NCBI GenBank assembly: GCA_001310375.1
Contig: BAXC01000001.1
Location: forward strand, 23,376-87,375
Direction: 5' to 3'
DNA length: 64,000 bases
Origin: Bacillus sp. JCM 19041
GTDB taxonomy: Bacteria > Bacillota > Bacilli > Bacillales > Bacillaceae_D
The translations under genes were made by a program, and so were the position numbers. The notes beneath the pieces are model-generated. The model was given only the letters and a program-made list of their open reading frames with translations. It was not told the origin of the DNA and did no database searches. Below, in pieces: positions 18,154-27,784 of this stretch. Within the stretch, counting starts at the first letter, position 1. Every line of letters starts with the position of its first letter.

Positions 18154-20265
18154 TTGAACTATTTAAGGGTTTTTATGAAAGCGATTCCACTAAGTGTTTT
18201 ACTTGTATTACTACTTTCTTTACCTTCAGTCGCTCAGGCTGACGTTACAAACAAAGTTAATTATTCCAGGGATGTTATTTATCAAATTGTCACCGACCGT
18301 TTCTCTGATGGAAATCCATCCAATAACCCAACCGGCGCCATTTACAGTCAAGATTGTCGTGATCTTCATAAATACTGTGGTGGTGATTGGCAAGGAATTA
18401 TCGACAAAATCAATGACGGTTATCTAACAGATCTAGGTATTACCGCGATTTGGATATCACAGCCTGTAGAAAATGTCTATGCCTGCACCCGAGTGGCTAC
18501 ACATCTTACCATGGGTATTGGGCAAGAGATTACAAAAGAACAAACCCTTTTTATGGAGATTTCTCTGACTTTGACCGATTAATAAATACCGCACATAGCA
18601 ATGGCATTAAAGTCATCATGGATTTTACACCAAATCATTCATCACCCGCTCTTGAAACCAATCCTACCTATGCTGAAAATGGAGCCATTTATGACGATGG
18701 GGTATTATTAGGCAATTATTCCAATGATCCTTTGAACCTATTTCATCATAATGGCGGGACAGATTTTTCATCCTATGAAGATAGCATTTATCGAAACTTA
18801 TATGATTTAGCAGACTATGATTTAAATAATCAAGTCATTGATCAATATCTAAAAGAGTCGATTAAGCTTTGGTTAGATAAAGGAATTGATGGAATTCGAG
18901 TAGATGCTGTTAAACATATGCCTGAGGGCTGGCAAACTTCATTAATGAGTGACATTTATGCACATAAACCCGTCTTTACATTTGGTGAATGGTTTTTAGG
19001 ATCAGGGGAAGTCGATCCACAAAATCATCACTTTGCAAATGAAAGTGGTATGAGTTTGCTAGACTTTCAGTTTGGTCAAACCATTAGAGACGTCTTAAAG
19101 GATGGCAGTAGCAACTGGTATGATTTTAATGAGATGATTGAGAGCACCGAAGTGGATTATGATGAGGTTATTGATCAGGTGACTTTTATTGACAACCATG
19201 ACATGAGTCGTTTTTCAATTGAACAGTCTACCAACCGTCATACGGACATGGCTTTAGCTGTATTGCTCACTTCTCGTGGGGTACCGACTATTTATTATGG
19301 TACAGAGCAATACTTAACTGGTGGGAATGACCCTGAAAATCGGAAGCCAATGAATGAGTTTGATCGTTCAACAAATTCTTATCAAATCATACGTACACTT
19401 GCTTCATTAAGACAAAGCAATCCTGCACTAGGCTATGGAGATACAACTGAACGTTGGCTTAATTCAGACGTCTATATTTATGAGAGAAAATTTGGGAATA
19501 GTGTTGTGCTTACTGCGGTTAACAGTAGTGATAGGAGTTACACAATTAATAACTTAAATACTTCGTTGCCTCAAGGTCAATATCCAGACGAACTACAGCA
19601 GCTTTTGGCTGGAGATACTATTACGGTCAATGCAAATGGCTCAGTAAACTCTTTTCAATTGAGTGCGAATGGAGTATCTGTTTGGCAAGTAACGGAAGAG
19701 AATACATCTCCTCTAATAGGCATGTAGGGCCAATGATGGGGAAAGCTGGGAATACCGTTACCATTACTGGAGAAGGATTTGGTGACAATGAGGGAACCGT
19801 TCTCTTTGACTCATCTTCCTCTGAAGTCATCTCTTGGTCCGATACAAAAATAGAAATAATCGTTCCCAATGTCAAAGCTGGTCACTATGATATAACTGTT
19901 GTTAGTGCAACAAATAGCAATAGTCCTACGTATGATAAGTTTGAAGTGCTAACCGGTGATCAAGTCACAGTTCGCTTTGCTGTAAATCATGCAACCACAA
20001 ACCCCGGTACAGATGTTTATATAGTCGGTAATGTGAGTGAACTCGGAAATTGGGACCCTGATAAAGCGATCGGCCTATGTTTAATCAAGTGATGTATCAG
20101 TACCCAACTTGGTACTATGATATAAGTGTTCCTGCAGAAGAAAACCTTGAATACAAATATATTAAAAAGGATCTAAATGGAAATGTGGTATGGGAAAGTG
20201 GCAATAACCATTCGTATACGCCACCTGCTTCTGGAACCGATACCGTCATCGTCGATTGGCAATAG
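18154..20265 (+). CDS. cgt: Secreted cyclomaltodextrin glucanotransferase (CGTase, GH13), frameshifted
   Basis: About 704 residues after restoring single bases near 18482, 19721 and 20073. TTG start at 18154 behind AAAGGAGG; signal peptide ending LPSVAQA. Domains in order: A/B (GH13 barrel: [20 protein letters not shown], catalytic Asp in GIRVDAVKH, Glu in FTFGEWFLG, Asp in [10 protein letters not shown]), C, D ([26 protein letters not shown]) and E (CBM20 starch binding, [11 protein letters not shown] ... WYYDISVP). The five-domain ABCDE layout and [14 protein letters not shown] identify a CGTase rather than an ordinary amylase. It turns starch outside the cell into cyclodextrins. The loop before TSYHGYW (LHPSGY) is short. 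Confidence 0.93.
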
Positions 20266-20310
20266 CATGAATGAACATGCCATTGATATAGGTAATTAAA
20301 GCAATAAATG

Positions 20311-20373
20311 AAGGGCAATGCATTGTGATCAGACACACAACAACCCCATTTTCCGCATTTGGAAAATGGGGTT
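20311..20373 (+). promoter_or_regulatory. Second AAGGGCAATGC box plus hairpin, between the CGTase and cyclomaltodextrinase genes
   Basis: AAGGGCAATGC (20311-20321), then a perfect 13-bp stem AACCCCATTTTCC / GGAAAATGGGGTT (20342-20373) and a T-rich stretch, ending 25 nt before the next start codon. It may simply terminate the CGTase transcript, but it copies the arrangement seen before the CGTase gene. Confidence 0.55.
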
Positions 20374-20398
20374 AATTTATTTTGAAGGGGACAATTAT

Positions 20399-22162
20399 AT
20401 GTTAAAAGAAGCCATTTATCACCGACCAAAAAATAATTATGCGTACGCGTATTCAAAGGATACATTACATATTCGTCTGCGCACAAAAAAGAATGATCTC
20501 GTTCAAGTCGAGCTGCTCTATGCCGATCCTTATAATTGGAACGAAGATGGCTGGCAATATAAACAAAAACCGATGCATTTAGAAGTATCCGACCACTTAT
20601 TTGACTATTGGTTTATTAATGTTACCGTACCCTACCGACGTCTTCGCTATGGCTTTAAACTTATAAGTGAAGCTGAAACGTTATTTTATACCGAAAAGGG
20701 TTTTTATGACACAGCTCCAAATGATGATACTTCCTATTATTTTTGTTTTCCATTTATTAATACCGTTGATATCTTTAAAGCTCCTGAATGGGTGAAACAT
20801 ACGGTTTGGTATCAAATTTTCCCTGAGCGTTTTGCCAATGGCAATCCAAGAACTGATCCACCAGCCACTCTTCCTTGGGGAAGCACAAAGGCAACACCTA
20901 CGAATTTCTTCGGTGGAGATTTTGAAGGCATTCTTAAACACTTAGATTATTTAGTTGATTTAGGAATCAATGGTATCTATTTTACACCGATATTTAAAGC
21001 AAACTCCAATCACAAATACGATACGATTGATTATATGGAGATCGATCCACAGTTCGGAGACAAGGAGACATTCCGAAAGCTGGTTAATGCATGTCATGAG
21101 AAAGGGATACGAATTATGCTTGATGCTGTATTTAACCATAGTGGTTATTATTTTGAACCATTTCAAGATGTCCTAACACATCAAGATAAATCAACGTATA
21201 AGGATTGGTTTCATATACGTGAATTTCCAGTCGCTCCTGGTCCTAAGCTTAATTATGATACCTTTGCATTTGTTGATTATATGCCAAAGTTAAATACGGA
21301 GAATCCAGAAGTAAAAGACTATCTATTAAAGATTGCCCGATACTGGATCGAGGAATTTAATATTGATGGCTGGCGTCTCGATGTTGCCAATGAAGTCGAC
21401 CATCAATTTTGGAGAGATTTTAGAAGAGAAATAAAAGCGGTAAATCCAGATGTCTATATCTTAGGTGAAATATGGCATGATTCCATGCCGTGGCTGCAAG
21501 GCGATCAATTCGATGCAGTCATGAATTACCCTTTTACAATAGCTGCTCTCGATTACGTTGCGAAAGATAAAATAAATGCAGAAGAGTTTGCTCATCAGCT
21601 GACAGAAGTCCTTTGTTCTTATCCAACCAATATTAGTGAAGTAACCTTTAACCTGCTTGGAAGCCATGATACTGCACGAGTACTTACCGTATGTAATCAT
21701 AATAAAGAAAGAGCAAAGCTACTTTATTTACTATTGTTATCATCTAAAGGGACTCCTTGTATTTATTACGGCGAAGAAATTGGCATGTCAGGTGAGAACG
21801 ATCCAGGTTGTAGAGATTGTATGATTTGGGAAGAAAATCAACAAGATCTAAATTTCAAAGCCTTTATGAAAAAATGCATTCAGCTCCGTAAATCAGAGCC
21901 TGCTTTTGGTAGTGAGGCAAGTTTTGAGATAATCGAAGCAAATACTGAAAGCAACCATCTTATTTATGCAAGACAAATCAACAATGAAAGAATTTATTTT
22001 ATGATTAACCCATCCAAACAACCCATTACCGTCTCGCTTCCAATTGACTCTGCAGAGAAACAAATGAAAGACGTTTGGACGAATAACAGGATTCAGGCTA
22101 CAGAAAATAGAGTAACCTTGAACATCCCTGCAACAGATTTTTCAATTGTTAAAGTCTATTAA
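20399..22162 (+). CDS. Cytoplasmic cyclomaltodextrinase / neopullulanase / maltogenic amylase (GH13_20)
   Basis: 587 residues, intact, no signal peptide. The N-terminal domain (residues about 1-125: MLKEAIYHRPKNNYAYAY...) is the CBM34-like dimer domain of this subfamily. The catalytic barrel shows WYQIFPERFANGNP, AVFNHSG, DGWRLDVANEVD (nucleophile Asp), ILGEIWHDSMPWLQGDQFD (acid Glu) and NLLGSHDTARVL (Asp). The signature MNYPF follows. Such enzymes hydrolyse cyclodextrins, maltodextrins and pullulan inside the cell. It follows the CGTase gene and completes the export-import-hydrolysis route. Start ATG behind gaagggga. Confidence 0.93.
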   Translation: MLKEAIYHRPKNNYAYAYSKDTLHIRLRTKKNDLVQVELLYADPYNWNEDGWQYKQKPMHLEVSDHLFDYWFINVTVPYRRLRYGFKLISEAETLFYTEKGFYDTAPNDDTSYYFCFPFINTVDIFKAPEWVKHTVWYQIFPERFANGNPRTDPPATLPWGSTKATPTNFFGGDFEGILKHLDYLVDLGINGIYFTPIFKANSNHKYDTIDYMEIDPQFGDKETFRKLVNACHEKGIRIMLDAVFNHSGYYFEPFQDVLTHQDKSTYKDWFHIREFPVAPGPKLNYDTFAFVDYMPKLNTENPEVKDYLLKIARYWIEEFNIDGWRLDVANEVDHQFWRDFRREIKAVNPDVYILGEIWHDSMPWLQGDQFDAVMNYPFTIAALDYVAKDKINAEEFAHQLTEVLCSYPTNISEVTFNLLGSHDTARVLTVCNHNKERAKLLYLLLLSSKGTPCIYYGEEIGMSGENDPGCRDCMIWEENQQDLNFKAFMKKCIQLRKSEPAFGSEASFEIIEANTESNHLIYARQINNERIYFMINPSKQPITVSLPIDSAEKQMKDVWTNNRIQATENRVTLNIPATDFSIVKVY

Positions 22163-22386
22163 GTCCATGTAGATACTGGCACTACTATGTAGTTGTTCCA
22201 CCCAGAGCTTTGGAAATAGGTAACCGCGTAGAAGTAGCATTCATTCGGTTCATTCCGACTTATAACCTGTCTATTTCCGTCCGCTCGGGTGGTGTCATTT
22301 ATATGATGGTTTATTTTATCAATACTTCTTCAAACCTAAACATTATCTAATAGATAGAATTAGGTATTAATTGAAATAAACCTTAT

Positions 22387-22867
22387 TTACTTATGATACG
22401 GTTCTCCTCTCATAATCCGGAAACTCCTATACACCTGCTCCATCAGCACAAGCTTCATCAGTTGATGAGGGAAAGTCATCTTGGAAAAAGACAGCAGTTC
22501 ATCTGCTCGGTCGTATACTTCATCCGCCAGACCTAATGATCCACCAATAATAAACACGATTTTACTCTTGCCATGAATACCTAGTTGTTCGATTCCTTTA
22601 GCCAATTGTTCACTTGTTTTCAACTTGCCTTCAATGGCGAGGGCAATCACGTAAGCATCAGCATTTATTTTTGCTAAAATTCGTTCGCCTTCCTTTTTTT
22701 TTGACGATCCGCATGTCTTCTTCACTTAATTTTTCCGGTGCTTTTTCATCGGCGACTTCGATCTCTTGAATTTTTGCGTACGCACCTAATCGTTTTTTGT
22801 ATTCGTCCATGCCTTGTTTTAAATATTTCTCTTTCAGCTTGCCAACTGTCAGAAATGTGATATTCAC
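22387..22867 (-). CDS. rlmH: 23S rRNA pseudouridine-1915 N3-methyltransferase RlmH, frameshifted
   Basis: About 159 residues, the family length, once the A run near 22694-22702 (nine) is read as eight ([13 protein letters not shown]). A SPOUT/Tref-knot methyltransferase that methylates pseudouridine 1915 of 23S rRNA. Seen: [19 protein letters not shown] at the start, the knot motif [11 protein letters not shown], and the C-terminal [20 protein letters not shown] with RGEPYHK end. The GTG start at 22867 lies behind GGAGG. Known as yydA in B. subtilis, in the same position. Confidence 0.95.
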
Positions 22868-23014
22868 TTGTGTATAACTCCTCCTTACGACAATTGGCAC
22901 TTTCGTATAGAAAGTGCGCTATGTTCCTTTTTCTCATATCCCCAATTAAATCCACATAACCGTAAGTAATCGTTTACCCCCAGCGGGATAAGTGTTTCGC
23001 GAGGTTGTTTGTTT

Positions 23015-23258
23015 TTATCCACAGAACTTATCCACATATCAACAGTGTTTATATCTAACTATTTCGCCACTGTGTATACGGCTTTTTCCTCGCAATAACT
23101 ACATTTCTCTTCCGTTTCGCACTTTTCCACAACTGGAGGAACTTCCCATTCATCCACAGCTACATCTAAAGCGAGTTCAATATGTTCATTACATGCAAAA
23201 ATCATTTGTCTCTTCCTTTCTATATCCGTTAGCCATTATAGCATGTCCATTATCCACA
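23015..23258. promoter_or_regulatory. DnaA-box cluster around yyzF, upstream of rlmH
   Basis: Three perfect DnaA boxes TTATCCACA at 23015-23023, 23028-23036 and 23250-23258, plus one-mismatch boxes at 23123-23131 and 23150-23158. The first two are 13 bp apart start to start. B. subtilis has an origin-proximal DnaA-box cluster near yydA (rlmH) that titrates DnaA, so this is probably its counterpart. Confidence 0.75.
23059..23205 (-). CDS. yyzF: CxxH/CxxC small protein (YyzF family)
   Basis: 48 residues. It has the family's paired motifs CNEH near the start and CSYC near the end, a likely zinc site. AAAGGAAGAG lies 5 nt before the ATG. The location between rlmH and htrA is where yyzF lies in other bacilli. 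Function unknown. Confidence 0.85.
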   Translation of the reverse strand: MIFACNEHIELALDVAVDEWEVPPVVEKCETEEKCSYCEEKAVYTVAK

Positions 23259-23291
23259 GGCGAGCATACAATGAGGCGTCCATATAAACAC

Positions 23292-23319
23292 AAAAAAAGC
23301 CTCCCGCAAGTGCAGGAGG
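23292..23319 (-). terminator. Terminator of the wal-htrA operon
   Basis: CCTCC-c-GCA pairs with TGC-a-GGAGG, followed on the minus strand by seven Ts, immediately after the htrA stop. Confidence 0.78.
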
Positions 23320-23326
23320 GCCCGTG

Positions 23327-24546
23327 TTAAATATCCGGTTGCTCATTAAGCGTAACATCAGTCGTTTGTTCTTCACCATTACGATAGAACTTAACAGAAA
23401 TCGTATCGCCTACTGACATATCACTGTATAGTGCTTTTCGTAAATCTTGGGCGTTTTCAATCGCTTCTCCATCTATTTCAACAATGACATCACGTTCTTG
23501 AATGCCGGCATCAGCAGCTGGACTACCGCCGCTCACACCAACAACAACAATCCCTTCCGTCACATCTTCTGGTAAACCTAGACTATCTTGTAGCGCTGCA
23601 CTTGGCAGTTCATTAATGTTGCGCAATGTAATTCCAAGCGTTGGACGCCTTACTTCTCCATACTGTTCGAGATCCGCAATAACGGGCTCAACGATTGATG
23701 TTGGGATTGCAAAACCTAGACCCTCAGCCATACCGGCAATTTTCATAGAATTAATGCCAATCACTTCGCCGTTAATATTAATGAGGGCGCCACCGCTATT
23801 CCCTGGATTAATCGCTGCATCTGTTTGCAGTACTTCTGCATTCCAATCCACTTGACCATTGCCACTTAAATCGACAGGAATGCTTCTCTCTGTTGCACTA
23901 ATAATTCCTTGAGTCACACTTCCTGCAAATTCAAGACCAAGTGGGTTACCAATTGCAATTGCTGGTTCCCCTACACTTAAATCATCCGAATTTCCAAAAA
24001 CAGCATACGTATCAACATGCTCATTGTCAATGCGCAAAACAGCAAGATCTGTTAACTCATCTTCACCAACAACATCCGCTTGCACTCGAGTACCATCAGT
24101 GAGAGCAACCTCGACTTCCGAAGCTCCTTCAATGACGTGTTGATTGGTTACGATATAAGCCGAATCACCATCTTCTTTATATATAACTCCAGAACCAGTT
24201 CCGCTTTCGCTCGTATCACCAGAGCCAAACATATCCATTTGCTGCATATTGATGACTCCGATCACCGAGTCAGACACGTTACTGACAACATCCGTTACAG
24301 CAGAATTCACATCTAAGTTAATGACATTTGAATCCGCTTGCTCAGTTTGTGGAGGAGCAGCAGAATCCTCATTGTTTTCGCTTGCCTCATCATTAAAACC
24401 AAGGCTCGACATCACTGGTGATACCATTAGCATAAGGCTCCACCAACAATTGCCCCACCAAACGCAGAAAAGCCAGCTATACGGCCGTTGTTGCTTTTTT
24501 GCTTTGGATCTTTATAACGAGTGTCATGATCATCATAATAGCCCAT
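23327..24546 (-). CDS. htrC: HtrA-like membrane-anchored serine protease (YyxA/HtrC), frameshifted
   Basis: About 406 residues after one base is restored near 24431, which joins MGYYDDHDTRYKDP... and the membrane helix (AGFSAFGGAIVGGAL) to the rest. An extracytoplasmic DegP-type quality-control protease. Catalytic triad visible: His in NQHVIEG, Asp in ELTDLAVLRI, Ser in NPGNSGGAL. The C-terminal PDZ domain begins near RRPTLGITLRNI and ends EQTTDVTLNEQPDI. Last gene of the walRKHIJ-htr operon, as in B. subtilis. Confidence 0.93.
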
Positions 24547-24744
24547 ACGTAAACCCCTTCCGTCTTATCTGAATGCATTCTATTGTTCTTTTATTATACA
24601 TTCGTCCCATCTCATCTAGGTCTATTAGCGCATTTAAATGATTTTTGACCGTCTTCCAACAATTGTTGATAAACTAGCGCCAATCATGGTAAAAAAACAA
24701 ACAAACATCCATTTATACGTATTTATTTACGTTTTCCCCTCTTT

Positions 24745-25539
24745 TTAAACCACTGAAAGAGGGGTTGGGCTATTTGGATCCGTATCATACAACTGAAGTG
24801 ACTCACCAACACGATGTCCTTCTTGTTCAAGCACTTGTTTTACAGTCATACGGGCGAGGTCTTTCATATTGTTATCTAAGCTAAGATGCGCCAGATAAAT
24901 ATTGGCGTCTTTATCTTGCACAACTTCACTTAAAGCAAGAGCGGCATCCTCATTTGAGACATGCCCTAAATCACTCAAAATGCGCCGTTTCACGTTCCAA
25001 GGATAGCGTCCGACTCGTAGCATATTCAGATCATGATTTGATTCAAATACGTAAGAATCAGCTCCTTCTATGGTCCGTTTAATTCGTTCGCTAACATAGC
25101 CCATATCAGTAGCTATCACAAGTTTCTTTCCTTCATGTCGAAAACAATAAAACATCGGATCTGCAGCGTCATGGGAAACACCAAAAGACTCCACTTCAAT
25201 ATCCCCAAATGGTTTTACTGCTCCTTGTTCAAGCTCAAACTTCTGATCAAGCGTTAACTGACCAAGTGACTTCTCCATCGCTTTCCACGTTTTTTCGTTC
25301 GCATAAATTGGCACTTGGTGTTTCCGTGCAAAAATGCCGACTCCTTTAATGTGGTCACTATGCTCATGTGTAACAAGGAGAGCATCAACACTTTTTGGAT
25401 CACGGTCTATCTTAGCGAATAGTTCGTCCATCTTTTTACCGGTTAAACCGGCATCAATTAAAATGCGCTGTGATGCGGTTTCCACATACATCGCGTTCCC
25501 CGTGCTGCCGCTTGCTAGCACGCTGAACCGCATACTCAT
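24745..25539 (-). CDS. walJ: WalJ (YycJ) metallo-beta-lactamase-fold exonuclease-like protein
   Basis: 264 residues, intact. A metallo-beta-lactamase fold with [13 protein letters not shown] (the HxHxDH metal motif), [16 protein letters not shown] and [11 protein letters not shown]. YycJ-type proteins act as 5'-3' exonucleases and in B. subtilis help to coordinate cell division with replication. The position between walI and htrA is conserved. It ends inside a GC-rich inverted repeat (24738-24757) that lacks a T run. Confidence 0.94.
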   Translation of the reverse strand: MSMRFSVLASGSTGNAMYVETASQRILIDAGLTGKKMDELFAKIDRDPKSVDALLVTHEHSDHIKGVGIFARKHQVPIYANEKTWKAMEKSLGQLTLDQKFELEQGAVKPFGDIEVESFGVSHDAADPMFYCFRHEGKKLVIATDMGYVSERIKRTIEGADSYVFESNHDLNMLRVGRYPWNVKRRILSDLGHVSNEDAALALSEVVQDKDANIYLAHLSLDNNMKDLARMTVKQVLEQEGHRVGESLQLYDTDPNSPTPLSVV

Positions 25540-25569
25540 TCTTTTTCCTCCCCCATCGATGCCTTCATA

Positions 25570-26456
25570 TTACAACTCTTGATTTCCTGGAAGAGCAGGT
25601 TCTTCAATTAATTCCTCTTCCTTGTCTTCTCCCTCATCGATGTTTGATTCGTCTGGATACCATTGGTGTTGGTCTCCTAAAACCGCATTTACTAAATAAA
25701 TACGGATGACAGGTTCTTCTGACGTCTCTAATGTCTGATCAACCGTCACTGCCCACATTGGCGAAAAGAGACGAGGCGTCTGATCAGCTAAACTATAGTA
25801 GCCAAATTCGATATCAATGATGCTATTATTCCTCAAAATGTAATGGTTGTTCAGTAAGCTTTCTATTGCGGTCATATAGTTTAATATCTCTCGGTCTTCG
25901 GTATTGTTTTCTTCAAAAGCAAAGTGGCGTTGTGTATAGCTATTGCTTCACCCTCATCATTTATTTCTAATACAAGAGGCTCGTCATCATTAACATGCGC
26001 CTCTACTTGTCCATATAACTGATTAAAATAAATGAAATTCTCTTCCGAACGAGCATATACATAATCGTTTCCGTATAACATGTATTGAGAGAGAAGTGGC
26101 TGAAGGGAAGAATCTTCTCCTTCTAGTAATTCCGAAATATCAATTGGTTCATCAAACTGTGATGTGATCGTGGAACCTGATTGAGACAATTCTACTTCTT
26201 GTTCAGGTAATTCTTCTACATCTTCTTCAGTAAACGTCGTCCGTCCACCTTCTAGTACAACACCACGGGCGTGATTAACACTCACTTCACCCTCGGGAAG
26301 GTCGATATTATTTTCATCTAGCCTTTCCAAGATCTCTGGTGATTCTTCTATAGTCACCAACTGATTACGGACCAGATCAGAAAATTGCCAGCCAAGAAAG
26401 ATGTTTAACAAAAAGAATGTCACAATAAAAATGGATTTTGTTCGACTCCAATTCAT
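25570..26456 (-). CDS. walI: WalI (YycI), membrane regulator of WalK, frameshifted
   Basis: About 295 residues after one T is restored near 25916 (LLFEENNTEDREILNYM). A single N-terminal membrane helix (SIFIVTFFLLNIFLGWQF) and a very acidic extracytoplasmic domain. With WalH it binds the kinase WalK in the membrane and restrains it. It overlaps walH by 4 nt. The high Asp/Glu content suits a protein exposed to salt or high pH. Confidence 0.93.
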
Positions 26457-27784
26457 GACGGGGCCTCCTCATCAAACGGCACGCGCTTCCATTCGCCCCC
26501 GCTTTCGTAATACCAAGTCGGCACAAGTTCAACATTTGATCTATTTGCGATAATGGCACGGTAACCTAGTTGGACATTTGTTACCGATTCATCCCATTCC
26601 GTTTCATTTGCCTGTTTTATTCTGGAAACGGCTGCTTTTCCAGAAGGTACTTGTTTATCATATTCTTGATAAAGACTGTTTAATCTGAATAACGGACGCT
26701 GCAAATTCGTCACTTGCGTACCTGCACGGGAAACAGAAAATTTCATACTGTCACTTTCGTCATTGTTACGGTAGAAAACAGGTAATCCATCCACTTGCAC
26801 CCGAAAATCAACGGTTTCACTTGTTTCTCTTACATTCCAACCACTAAGTGTGTATTCATCTGTCCAAGCACCATTCTCATTAATGAAACTCGTACCTGCT
26901 TCAATAATATGACGGCTACTCGTTTCGGAAGAATCAGCGACAAAAGGGTAACTATAGTTTAGAAACATGAGTGTTCCATCAATCGTTACAATCCGGCTAC
27001 CATCAGTATATACATACTCCCCATTTAATTGGTTTTGCCGTGGCACTTCAATAGTACTGCTAAACAAACGCTGATTAATTGGTGTAACTTCAAGAGGCTC
27101 TAACATATATTGTTTTTGCGCAACAGTTTGCGGTTCTGTCGTTACATACAAACGCTCGCGCAATAACATCTCCAAATGATCCGTTTCCTTAGCGATTTCC
27201 GCGCTTAACTCGCTTTCTTCTTCTCCAGATAGCATTGTGGCAAAGTCAGTTGCTAATAACGACGTGTGTATTGTGACAATCCCATCTGCTTTTTTCGAAG
27301 CAAACTGGATGCTAACATTATCGCTATCTGGACTACTATAAAAGAACATTCGATCGACTTCATTCAGTCGAATCATTTCTTGATCTCCCTCATACTGACT
27401 TAGTAAATAATTGGACGGTATTGCATCTGGAAACACAACTTCAATTCCTTCCAACTCCGATACATCTTCATTATCGATCGTCTGAATCAGATCGAGACGC
27501 TGCAAATCATTGATCATTGTTTCGAATCGTTCCGAACCTTTTTCAACGAATGAATACGTATCATTCGCTTCGTGTAATACAATTTGCTCCGGTTCAATTA
27601 GCTCCCAAACTTCCCGTTCCTCAATGAATTCATCATCATCACCATTCTCATTATCTTCTTCCTCATTTTCGCTTGTTTCTAACGCTTGCATCGTCGGTTG
27701 GTACGTCCATAGTTGGTACGTGAAAAACAAGCTCAATCCAATCATCGCAATGAGAGTGACCGTTTTAAACTGTTCGTATCTCAC
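26453..27784 (-). CDS. walH: WalH (YycH), membrane regulator of WalK
   Basis: 443 residues, intact. N-terminal membrane helix (TVTLIAMIGLSLFFTYQLWTY) followed by a strongly acidic linker (a Glu/Asp/Asn run around residues 38-60) and a large extracytoplasmic domain. It partners WalI in controlling WalK. It overlaps walK by 4 nt and walI by 4 nt, showing a tightly coupled operon. Confidence 0.94.
   Translation of the reverse strand: MRYEQFKTVTLIAMIGLSLFFTYQLWTYQPTMQALETSENEEEDNENGDDDEFIEEREVWELIEPEQIVLHEANDTYSFVEKGSERFETMINDLQRLDLIQTIDNEDVSELEGIEVVFPDAIPSNYLLSQYEGDQEMIRLNEVDRMFFYSSPDSDNVSIQFASKKADGIVTIHTSLLATDFATMLSGEEESELSAEIAKETDHLEMLLRERLYVTTEPQTVAQKQYMLEPLEVTPINQRLFSSTIEVPRQNQLNGEYVYTDGSRIVTIDGTLMFLNYSYPFVADSSETSSRHIIEAGTSFINENGAWTDEYTLSGWNVRETSETVDFRVQVDGLPVFYRNNDESDSMKFSVSRAGTQVTNLQRPLFRLNSLYQEYDKQVPSGKAAVSRIKQANETEWDESVTNVQLGYRAIIANRSNVELVPTWYYESGGEWKRVPFDEEAPS

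Noticed and set aside
22992..23330. 112-residue plus-strand open frame opposite yyzF
   Set aside because: The minus strand holds the recognised CxxH/CxxC protein, and the plus frame runs through a DnaA-box cluster and a terminator.
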